NCBI GenBank assembly: GCA_020536535.1
Contig: JAHLWZ010000799.1
Location: forward strand, 22,406-86,405
Direction: 5' to 3'
DNA: 64,000 nt
Source of the DNA: Pelomyxa schiedti
Lineage: Eukaryota > Evosea > Pelobiontida > Pelomyxidae
The notes under the pieces were generated by a model, which searched no databases, was not told the DNA's origin, and saw only the letters and a program-made list of their open reading frames with translations. Position numbers and translations under genes: made by a program. Below, in pieces: positions 9,560 to 19,380 of the stretch (its first letter is position 1; every line of letters starts with the position of its first letter).

Positions 9560-12500
9560 ATGTCTAGCCCCCGACGGCCACGCGGTTCCCCTCGGCGGCT
9601 CCGCCTCCAAGTCTCCAAGGACGACACCACGCCCGCAATAGCAGCCGACGGCGGCGGCGCCGCCACGTGCAACGACGACCCCGCCGGCGGAGCTGCTGAT
9701 GCCTCTGCCGTAGACACCCGCGACCCTACCTCGACGTCCCCCGTGAGCTCCCCCTCCAAGCGGTCCAGGACACTCCCCAGCAGCGTCCTCGGCGGGGCCG
9801 TCGGCGCTACTTCCACCACCACTACCACGAGCGGGGGCGGGCGGGGCCACAGCGGCAGCGCCAGGGCCCCCGCGGCCGCGGCCACCGACAGCAACGGCAG
9901 CGGCGGCGGCGCCGGCGGCATCACCAAAGGGAGCGGGGGCGGCGGGATCGCGAACGCAAGTTCCAGTGTGAGCGTGGGGGGGAGCGGGAACGGCAGCAGA
10001 GGCAATGAAACGAATAGAAATGGGGTTGGAAATTCAACTGCAACTGCGAATGCCAATGGCAATGGCAATGGTAATGGCAGTGTCAGTGCCAATGGAAGCA
10101 GCCTGTGTTTGCCGCCGCCGACTTCGACAACTGTGATTTCGTCTGGGACTAGTACGCCGCTACTATCTTGTGCCAAACTTAGCTCCAGCCGGTCGCCCAC
10201 TCGCTCGCCTCGCAGTTGCAGTTGCAGCTGCAGTTGCACTTCGGGTTCAGGTTCAAATAGCGGAAGTGGCGGAAGCTGCAGTTGCTGTTCGTGCTCTGCT
10301 TGCGCAGCCGCAGCCGCTGCTTCTGCTGCTGGAAGTTGTGGCGGCTCCTGCACTTCGTGTTCAATTTGTCATGGTTGCAGTTGTGGTGGCAGGCAAGGAA
10401 GTGCTTCTTGTTCTACGTGCAAAAGTGGTGGCCACCCTAACTCTGGGACTTGTAGTTCGTGTAACTCCTCTGTTGGCTCGTGCAGCTGCACTTACTCTTA
10501 CTCTTGCTCTTGTTCATGTTCACGATCTTGCTCCTGTGGTTCTACTGGATCACGCACTCAGTTCACATGCCCCGATGTCGTTTGGTGCAATGTTTCCAAT
10601 ACTGCTATTTCGACGCCGAAAAGTACTTATTCTGGCTCCACTGGTGGGTACTTGTGTTTAGTGTCTGTGCTCTTCTTATCATTGAAGGTAAACTTGAACC
10701 TCATGAATCCTTCACGCGGGGAATATGGACTTTCTCTGTGGGCGACTTTGTTATGCTACGGTGTAATGATAAACCAGAGGTGCAAACTTGCCGTTGCGTG
10801 TCGTCTAGGAATATTCCAGAGACCCTTAGAGTAGGTAACTCTACTTTATTCACTTAGGTTTAATAGTTTATTTTAACAAACTGCTTCTATCAGGCCAGAT
10901 TCACTGTTTGTGGGAACGGTTATCTGACAACACAAAATGGGCTGAAATTCGTCCCTTCTTTTCTCCTCACCTACTTGAAATGGGCAACACTTCAGTCAAG
11001 GGCCAAGGCGGAAATGAAACCTGGGTGTTGAATAAACAATCGCAAATTCCCTCAGATCCCACAGATGTGGGTTCCCTATATGCCTGGGTGCAGTCAACCT
11101 TGTCGAAAAAGCCCTACCATGGTGAAGCCGAGTTGATTGCTGTCAATTTCTTTGTAGAAATTACACTCGCTTCCATCGGCGGTACTCCACATTGCCCTTA
11201 TGAGTCTCACAATTTTTCTTCCAGAAAAATGCATTGTTGAAGACTGGGCAAACTTTACCACTCGCCTTAGCTTTCCTCCTGGTGTTTTTTATTGCAGAGA
11301 GGTTATTACCAAAAATTCGGAAGGTAGTCCAACAGCAATTACTCCACCGGATGCACTCCGTCTCCAGTGGACTCCAAAGAGGCATGTCTTCCAAAAGAAT
11401 TGCAATCCTGTAGAAGGCAGTCCCACAGGTTTTTTTTCTTTTTACTTGATGGTGACTTGCTAACAATTGTGTAAAAATAATAGTCTCGAAAAAGCGGAAG
11501 GTTGTTTACACTACAGAGCTTTCACCACGTCTTCCCTTTAGAAAGCCTATTGATTCAACTGTCTTGGCATATGACAGTGATGACGAAAAGAAACCGAGTA
11601 CTTGAATCATCTCATCTTCAGGTTTTTTTTTTTTTCATCATCTCAACAGGGACAAAAATCAAGACATCAGACTCGCTTCCAATTTCCGACTCCGGTATAC
11701 TACCTTGTGACAGTACCCCAAATATAGAACCTCGAACAGAAAAACCAACATCAAATTGCACAAGTTCGACAACTCCTCTTGATACACCACCGCTCATTGA
11801 TAGAAGTGAATCATTGTGTGGGAGATTATTGGATTCCGCACAAACACGACCAAAGAAGACAAAAACAAAGCAAACTCTGATGGGGGTTGAATTCCAAGAA
11901 CATCTTCATCAGCATAATATTGTATTTTTGCTTGTCATTTCCCATTTGTATTCTAAAACTTTTGTAGTTGTCAAACTTCTTCCAAGCACGAGCTACTACC
12001 CCTCACGTATCCCAAAAAGTACACAACCATAAAACTAGTTCTGGGATTAAATCTATTCAGAAAAAAGACCCCTTGCTTCCAAATAGCAGTGCCGTTACTA
12101 CTCCTACGCCATCAACTGATACCTTGGCTACTACTGTAATATCTGACTCATCTGCTTTGGCTTCCACGCCAAGTCCATCAGATGAACCAGCACCCAAACC
12201 GGTGAAAAAGAAACATCTTCTTTCAACAAAAGAATATGTCCGTAAAAAGTGGTACGTCCTCCATTCACCAGGGAGAATTACTTACCCCACTAGTACAAAA
12301 CATGATGAGAGTGAAAGTGATGTTCAAGATTCCGACTCTGATCTGGATAACTTTGTTGTGAGTGATGACTTTGTTGAGTACACCTCTAGTGCAGAAAAGG
12401 GTAACAAAGGGAAGTCAAGAGAAGAAGAACCCCCAACACAAGACCCAGACCTAAGCCAAAAGGGTAATCAGGCAACACCTCACACTGAAGATAAAGAAAG

Positions 12501-13636
12501 GGAATTACCCCATTCGCCTTGTAGCCAACCTTCAAGTCTGGTATCTGTAAGAAGTGATGTGAGCACACTATCAGTAGATGCCCTCTCTGACAAAATTAAA
12601 GAGAGTATCTCCCCTCTCTAATTTCGCTTTTTTAAAAGGAACAAGGTGGACCATCTTTCTTGTTTGCCAAGCAGTACACCTTAAAGGAAGCTTTTGATGT
12701 CTATCTCCAGTATGTTGCCAGTGCATGTATTGACAGGGACTTTCTGCGATTAATGCGTTGCACCTCAAAATCTGGTTCATTCGCGCTACTTTCTGCATAG
12801 CTTCTAAGAAACTGCAGAATCCTACTTTTCTCCGGCAGTAAAGCGAATTGATAGTCAACTATCAGCCAGAATGGAGCTTTTGCGAAGCAGTGTGTGGGCA
12901 GAAGACTTCTTTCTTAATCTCAATCAACGGCCTGTACTGCGCTCTTGGTACGACACAATGCACCACAAGGACTGCCAAGCGTGTTCACGAGCAAGACACA
13001 ACGCTCTTTTTCAAGTTAATTCCTTTCGTTGGCCTACCTTTTAACACTCACTCAATCCAGATTGAACTCTCGGGAACTCCATATGTTGTTGATAATCTTT
13101 CTTCTGACGATGCTCTAAAAATGGTTTGTACACAATTGAAAGACACCTACCACCCAACACTTGCCAGATAATTGAAACCATTGATCAATCAGATACACCA
13201 TCCAGCAGTAGTAGCACCCAACCTCCTCTCAGTGTTACCTATTGCGTGGGCCGCTTTTGTAACAAGCGAGCAATGTTCTACCACTCGATTCGGCATTTCA
13301 ACTATCATCTCATACAAGCTCTCAACGTTGCGTAGCCCTCCTCCCATTTTTGTTCTCTCACTGCTGAATACCTCCGGTACTCACACTCCACTAGACTAGG
13401 TTACTGACGGCGCAAAGTCAAGAAAGTGTTCCACTGGCTCAGCTTCATGATTCCAAGAAGAAGCACCTTATTGAAAAACTAGTCCATGACGAGGAATGGG
13501 TTAAAGAGGTCAGCACAAAACAACGTGGCAACAAACAAAACGCTTACCAAAACCACAGAAATTCAAGAAATTCAAGGGATTGCTGGAAGACGCTGACAAC
13601 TTTGGAATGGAAAAAGGGAACAACCCTCACGAGTGA
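9560..13636 (+). CDS. DUF4211-domain nuclear protein with a Ser/Gly/Cys-rich N-terminus
   Basis: The ATG at 9560 opens a very GC-rich exon. It encodes basic Arg-Pro repeats, Ser/Thr/Gly runs, Asn-Gly repeats (about 10030-10110) and a Cys/Ser region (about 10210-10560) with SCSCSC patterns and CxxC pairs. Middle exons (10860-12620) are disordered and Ser/Asp-rich. The conserved part is the DUF4211 domain at about 12640-13330. It shows a FDVYLQYVASACIDRDFL-like helix, SSVWAEDFFLNLNQRP, the CQACSRARH zinc-like motif, IELSGTPYV, and VGRFCNKRAMFYHSIRHF. The C-terminal tail, after a small intron at 13509-13558, is Lys-rich and ends at a TGA at 13634-13636. DUF4211 proteins in plants, fungi and protists are presumed nuclear, with no settled biochemistry. 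Intron borders in the middle are approximate. Confidence 0.75.
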
Positions 13637-13715
13637 CATGTAAAGAAAAAAGAAAGTTGATCGTCTCTCCATGCCATTTTTCCGATCACTTCACTTACGG
13701 AATCAATTTCAAAAG

Positions 13716-15451
13716 ATGGACGGGGCGACACCCAAGGGTGGTTCTTCGGCCGCGGCGTCTACAGCTACGGCGTGCGCAAAGTGCCGCGGAGATGGGCCTG
13801 TAAAGAAATTACGGGAGGCACACTTGTGCAAGTGTGATGGATTTTTTTGTTTTGGTTTCTTTTTTTTTTTTTTTTGCCCCTCAGGAGGTTGTTTGTTTTA
13901 CTGTACCAAAAGGACTTGTTTGGAGGAGGCACAACATAAGCTGTTGTTCACTGGAATTGTTTTTGCATTTCCCAAGACCAAGTATTTGTACAGGTCACAC
14001 AAGACACCTGCCCATGTTTCAACAGTGCTCTGTGCTGTTTCTGGAGGTCCTTCCTCATGGTAATGGCACTTTTTTGGATTAGGATTCACTCAAATACCAA
14101 CAAGTTCCATGCTTTATGGACTGCATCACTTTTGTGGTTCTGCCACAGAGGACCCTGTCAGGGCTCTCAATATAAGTGCCTGTTTTGTCTCCACAGATGT
14201 ACTTGGAAATGAAGTATGCTCGCAATTTGAGTGAGGTAAATCATAACACATTCCACATTAGGAAGAACATTTGCTAGCAGAACATATTCAAAGTTTGTGT
14301 GGTAAATGGGGGTTCACTTTCATGCACCTTCATATCTATCAGCTCTTTGAGAATGAAAACACTAGTAGTGATATGGCGCGCAACTGTTGGCACATTTTGA
14401 TTCACAAATACTATATTGATCTCTCTTTATGTAGATCTCACGCAGCTACTCACTGGTTTCAACAATACACTCAAACAAGAGCTACTTGATTTATTAAGAA
14501 CCAAGCTGATCCTTGACATTGCTGAATCCCATAAGTTTAGGAGTGCCAATATGACATAACCTGACTTTTTTTAGATTTGAATATGTAGCATTTGGCACTT
14601 GTGGTACCCACATAGCAGCCAAAGTTATTGCTAAAACATGTACCGCCCGGGCCTCAGCCATTCCTTACCTTGGTTCTTGGGCCCACACACCCACACCATA
14701 CCGTATTCTAGACTCTTCAAATTTAAAATATGTAATAAACTGTAGATAGTCTGTTACTGCAGCCAATGAAGAATATGCTTCACTCTGAAGTTAAAGATTT
14801 TGCCTCTGAGCACAACTTTATTCTTCCACCGCACCTGCGTGATACAACCAATAAACCTGTAGCACCAATATCCATTCTGAGTTTGTCCACGGGTATGTGT
14901 CCGTATCCACTGTTTTTCCACACTCTAATAGTATGAAACAGTCTTTCTACACAATCTGCAGCCTGAATTTCCCTCAACCGTTCACACCATACTAGCAACT
15001 GCTTCAAAACTAAAGCCACCTCAACAAGGCACTCCTTGCTTCCTGTGTCACATGTAAGCCACCCCGCCACAACAAGAAAGCTAACCCAACTCACCATCCA
15101 AACAGGCCAGTGGAAGAGGCGGAAACCGAGGTGCCAACAGCCGCAGAAGCAGCCACGACCGATTCTATCACAACCCCCACCTCCAGCACCACATTGACAT
15201 CCACGCCTACATCCACATCACAATCACAAGAGCCACCCCCCACAGATGACAACAAGGCATCTTCAACAACTTCTACCACTCCCAGCAATAACACTACTCC
15301 ACAATCACCGGCACAACCAGCATGTTCTTCAACTCCCATTCCCATTCGACACAAAGCCCTGTGCCAGGCCTGCACCAATCTTGGCAGGCAATTCTCATCC
15401 CTCACTGATAATGTTGTTTCATTTTCCACTATGATACAAAGACTATCTTGA
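13716..15451 (+). CDS. CTU2: Cytoplasmic tRNA 2-thiolation protein 2 (CTU2/NCS2)
   Basis: CTU2 pairs with CTU1 to thiolate uridine 34 of Lys, Glu and Gln tRNAs in the cytosol, using sulfur from URM1. The N-terminal exon has CAKC then LCKC, a Cys-rich head as in the family. After a T-rich intron, CLEEAQHKLLFTG and AVSGGPSSW give the degenerate PP-loop typical of CTU2. Next come AEHIQSLCGKWGF near 14290, LTQLLTGFNNTLKQELLDLL near 14440-14500, TCGTHIAAKVIAKTC near 14600, LLLQPMKNMLHSEV near 14765, and a C-terminal CFLC...LCQAC pair. A long Thr/Ser/Pro insert (15110-15340) lies between those two cysteine pairs. The start at 13716 is the first ATG before the GC-rich exon, and the stop is at 15449-15451. 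The DUF4211 gene ends 79 bp upstream. Confidence 0.87.
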
Positions 15452-15598
15452 TTGTTCTTGCCCTATCTTGGCTCATTCCTCTACATCAACAACTTTTATG
15501 CACATGTATTCCAAGGAGGCTCGCGGAAACAATTCCAACGCAACCGTTCCACACAAAGCTTTAGCAGAAAATCATCAAACTGATCTAAAGGACAGAGG

Positions 15599-17037
15599 AT
15601 GGGCGACAACGAGGGCGGCCCAGCAGTGATGGTAGGGGTCAAGACCACGAACACTACAAAGCCGTACCGTGTTGGTGGCGGCGAGGGCGAAGGGGGGGGA
15701 GACTACGACGTGGAGGCCGGCCGCCCGTCCGTGCCTTCGGAGGGCACGGCGGAAAAGGCTACGTCGTCGCCTGTGGGGGAGAGCAGCTGCTGGGGAATTG
15801 TGGGATTGAGCCGTGATTCCAAAAAGTTCCTGTCGAAAATGGAGCGGGGTGCGCGCCCTCATTTTGTTCCAAACCTTGGTGTTGCTTGATTTTTTATATT
15901 AATATCATGTTTTTTTTAATTTAGTTGTTTTTTGGTTGGTCCTTTGACACTGGCTTTTTTTGGAACCTTTAATTATTTATTTAAATGTGTTTCTTTCAAC
16001 AGGTTGGTTTGTTACCAGTTACATTGGCGACTATTTATTGACAGGACTACTTTTTATCATTAGCTAGTGAGCTAATTAGCTTTTCTCCCCTTGTTGATAA
16101 TGACGTCTAGTTGACAGTATTGTCGAGGCAGGAATCTCTCCTTTTAGAATGGAAATGCCAGGGGGTGTTGACAATTACAATTACGATTATAGTTACCGGG
16201 AAGAATCTATACCAACTTGGCTCCTGTGCATTATTGCCTATGCGTAATGCCCCACAGTTTTGGTTGTGAGTTGACAACTACATCAGAATTCCAGGATTGG
16301 CTGTTCTTAGTATCAACCTCTTATCATATGCCCTTCGCTGCCGCAAAAAAGTTGGTTGCTCGTGGTTCGCACATGACTCACATAATTTCCTTCTTGGATT
16401 TGCAGAGACAGCGGCCCTCACTGGTCTATTCACAGCAATAGGAAAGGTCACCCTTTTAAAATATTGCTTCTTATCACCACATGGGACCAACACTAACAAT
16501 CTAGCAGGTGGTAGGTGGGAGATTTAGGTATTCCAAACAAACCAATTACGTAGTAACCAACTCGAAGACCGAATTACTTCGCAATGCCCACGGAGGTACG
16601 TGACGCAGAAGGGAGGCTGAGCTTTCCAAGTGGTCACTCCTCAATTGCATTTTCCGCCTTCACATTTTTGAGCCTTTATATAGCCGGGAAACTTAAGTAT
16701 GCTACTTCCATAAGCCATTCACCTTACCTGTTAAGAGTATTTGATGATAAATCGGGCCAGTTCTGGAAAGTTGTATTAGTGCTCGTTCCGGAGATTCCTG
16801 CCTTCATGATTGCCTTGAGGTAACCCAATTCTTAATTTGAAGTAATTCCTGATGCCACAAAACAGCCGCACCCGTGACTACTGGCACCATTTCTCTGACA
16901 TTGTAGGCGGGGCATTCATAGGAGTCGGCATTGCCATTATGTGCTACTATTCATTGTACCCCTCACTGAGCCACCCCAACTGTGACGCCCCAAAGAGAAG
17001 AACACCCATCACTGCACTACCCAGCATCAGACACTAA
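15599..17037 (+). CDS. PAP2-family lipid phosphate phosphatase
   Basis: All three catalytic motifs of the PAP2/LPP family are present once introns are placed. KVVGGRFRP (K-x6-RP) spans introns ending at about 16507 and 16570. SFPSGHSS lies at about 16622-16645 and SRTRDYWHHFSD at about 16864-16899. The family dephosphorylates phosphatidate, diacylglycerol pyrophosphate and related lipids; six membrane helices are expected, and the hydrophobic stretches near 16290-16440, 16640-16700 and 16900-16950 fit. The first exon, from the ATG at 15599, is Gly/Glu-rich and cytosolic in character. The stop TAA is at 17035-17037. A 40-nt intron at about 16529-16568 hides the RP motif: read straight through, the motif would look broken (RY), but splicing restores it. 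Confidence 0.86.
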
Positions 17038-17102
17038 GAATAGAAACAATGTTTCGTTTTTTTCACGTAAACTTTTCTGTGATACAACAACAACCGAGTT
17101 CC

Positions 17103-17364
17103 CTGTTGGGCAGTTACCCCGCGGCATCAGCCCACACTTGGTGNNNNNNNNNNNNNNNNNNNNNNNNNNNNNNNNNNNNNNNNNNNNNNNNNNNNNNNNN
17201 NNNNNNNNNNNNNNNNNNNNNNNNNNNNNNNNNNNNNNNNNNNTGTTGCATGTATGTGCTTTAGTGCGTTTGAGTTGTTGACTTGACTTTTTGTTGTTGA
17301 AGGAAGCTGGAGCTTGGCTTGGGGTTCGTTGTTGTTGTTGAGCTTGGCTTGCTTTTCTGTTACT
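17103..17364. repeat. Direct repeat copy A, split by the assembly gap
   Basis: The left part (17103-17143, 41 nt) and right part (17244-17364, 121 nt) match, base for base, the unbroken copy at 17666-17827. The unit is rich in TTG triplets. It lies just downstream of the PAP2 gene. Confidence 0.93.
17144..17243. other. Assembly gap of exactly 100 N
   Basis: One hundred N bases, the conventional size for a gap of unknown length. Comparison with the intact repeat copy suggests that no bases are missing inside the unit. Confidence 0.99.
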
Positions 17365-17604
17365 TTAGAGATCAGATATAAGGAATATGAATAATAGAGT
17401 AGGATCCAATCCAATCCAAGAAGAAATTCTCTTAAAACTATCTGTAAATAAAAGTCAAAACCTAGGAGGATCAAGTAAATAAATACCTGTGAGTACTGCT
17501 GGCTGCCAATGAATTCTCCAGGATCCCCAGAATGCGTGGTTGGCAAATGGAATGGAATTGAAGGAGAAAGAGTGATTTTGTGGATTGTGATTGTGATGTT
17601 GTGG

Positions 17605-17634
17605 CTGTTGGGCAGTTACCCCACGGCATCAGCC
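17605..17634. repeat. Partial third copy of the repeat start
   Basis: Thirty bases repeat the start of the unit (ctgttgggcagttacccc and onward) with one change, g to a. The next part of the unit is missing, and the sequence diverges soon after. Confidence 0.8.
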
Positions 17635-17665
17635 TGTTGCATTTTTGGTTGTGTGATAGTGTGAA

Positions 17666-17827
17666 CTGTTGGGCAGTTACCCCGCGGCATCAGCCCACAC
17701 TTGGTGTGTTGCATGTATGTGCTTTAGTGCGTTTGAGTTGTTGACTTGACTTTTTGTTGTTGAAGGAAGCTGGAGCTTGGCTTGGGGTTCGTTGTTGTTG
17801 TTGAGCTTGGCTTGCTTTTCTGTTACT
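17666..17827. repeat. Direct repeat copy B (intact, 162 bp)
   Basis: Intact version of the unit, starting 563 bp downstream of copy A. Flanking sequence beyond 17827 stays partly similar to that after copy A (ttact..., agagatc..., aggaata...), with about 50 bp present here and absent there. A larger tandem duplication with an indel would explain this. Confidence 0.92.
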
Positions 17828-18293
17828 CTATAGTGGCTTTTTGTTGGTTGAACGATCTCACTAGCATCTATGCAATAAGAGTAGAGATCCGATTTTAGGA
17901 ATAAGTGACTGCCTGCTTGCTGTTGCATCACCAACGGCACAAACTCTCAGCCATCAATAAATCCTTCACGGCATATGAGTCAAATAACAGCCTCAATGCC
18001 CACGTTGCAGTTGGTTATCGGCACTGTTCGCCTGTCGGTTGTTGTAGAACCGTGCCGCTGCCCGTTTTTTCTTTTTTTTTTTGTTTTTGGCTGGTTGGGC
18101 GCCTTTTTTCTTTTTGTAAAGGTGGGAGTTCCCAGAGACGCCAAATTTTTGATTTGCTTTCGACAAAAAGGTGACCAGATTGTATGTTTTAGGAGAAGCA
18201 CTAGCCCTGGGCTCATATTCATCGTTGCATTGCCTGCCGACAGGAGGTTGTGCTTCGATGACAGTTGGTCCGACAGGGGCTTCCTCAATGACT
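17828..18293. other. Intergenic or 3' flanking stretch, no supported gene
   Basis: Holds T-rich runs (about 18065-18115) and the degraded tail of the repeat block. Minus-strand frames are open here but become poly-Lys and low-complexity. The neighbouring minus-strand gene probably ends at 18294, though a longer C-terminus into this stretch cannot be excluded. Confidence 0.5.
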
Positions 18294-19025
18294 TTATGCT
18301 GTTGGAGTTTTGAGAATGGGTTGAAGATTGAGACTGTGAAGAAACCTGAAGCTGACATTATACTATTTGGGCTTGTATTGTGCCTTCACCATACAGAGTG
18401 TGTTCAAGGCGAGTTTCGCTGCCGGTAATTGCCAGTTCTCCCCCTCGGAACATGGCTTGCGTCTCGTTGCACTCAACTATGCAGATAATCTGAGGTGCCA
18501 TTTGAGGGGTTAAACTTGGAAGTAGTTGTTACCTTCAGGTTATCGTACGGAGGTTCCGACGTCCAAGCCGTTCATTGCAACCCACACAAATAACTGGCCT
18601 GTTGGGTTGGGGAACGCCAAGGAAACTCCCAGCTGCTCCTGTCCAACGAGTTAGAAATGCAACCAACAACAGAGTGATGCACACCAGCCAATTTCAGCAA
18701 AGTGTTTTTGGTCACCAGTGATCTTGGGAATGGTAATTGTCCGTTGAGAAGAGTTGTTGTGATTGCTTGCTTCAAGAAAGTGGTATGAATCCAAGTCCAG
18801 TGACAGCAGCAGCTCGTGATTATCAAGGATACACGACCAACAGCAATTTTGCCATTCTTTGTCAGGAGAATTAGAGCCCTTTTAGCTTCATGAACATCAG
18901 CAGGCCACGCAATCAACTTTCGGGCGTTGTACACCACGGCCCATCCCCCTCCACTTTTGAGCTTCCACCCATCATTTTGGTGCTCGACCCCCGCTCACAC
19001 GGCACCGAAACCTGCCGATCACCAT
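18294..19025 (-). CDS. Unrecognised small protein
   Basis: I do not recognise the family. Minus-strand blocks read as ordered protein: KSGGGWAVVYNARKLIAWP, then EAKRALILLTKNGKIAVGR (about 18940-18830), LLLSLDLDSYHFLEASN (about 18810-18765), GQLFVWVAMNGLDVGTS (about 18600-18550) and IICIVECNETQAMFRGGEL (about 18500-18445). The GTS and IIC blocks join in phase across a 66-nt intron. Between GKIAVGR and LLLSLDL the frame changes with no normal-sized intron available, so a single-base indel or frameshift near 18826 is possible. The last exon gives a stop at 18296-18294. The ATG at 19025 is a guess. The gene is divergent from the RNA ligase. Confidence 0.4.
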
Positions 19026-19380
19026 TTCGCGCCCACGGCGCATGTTGCCCCATAATAGGTGTAGTCGGTTCCCACCACAGTCCTCATTCCCACCCAGGAA
19101 CCTGCACTGGCGGCCGAAAGCACTCGCTGGTCAGCCCCACAACTCTCAGCGTGTGCGACAGCTCGACGCCGAGATACACGATTATGGGCACCCAGCAGAT
19201 TCCCCCCTGTAGCGGCAGGTCTCCTCGCGCAACATCCAGCCAAGCAGAACGAAACAATTTAGGCGTCAACCCAACGACGGCACGTTGTGGTTTTTGGTGG
19301 ACTTACTCTGGGGTAAGTTCCTCAGGAAACGGGCGTTGATCCACACCTTCGCTTTTTTGGTTTTGTTTTTCGTCCGGACG

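Noticed and set aside
9538-10353. Minus-strand Leu/Pro-rich frame opposite the DUF4211 first exon
   Set aside because: Shadow frame produced by GC-rich Ser/Gly codons; it also overlaps the divergent promoter.
16505-16570. Apparent loss of the RP catalytic motif (RY) in the PAP2 protein
   Set aside because: A 40-nt intron with good borders restores K-x6-RP and keeps frame into FAMPTEV and SGHS.
17677-17940. Minus-strand frame of 87 residues rich in Asn, Gln and Lys over repeat copy B
   Set aside because: It lies in a noncoding tandem repeat, its composition comes from TTG triplets, and the same frame recurs next to the gap in copy A.
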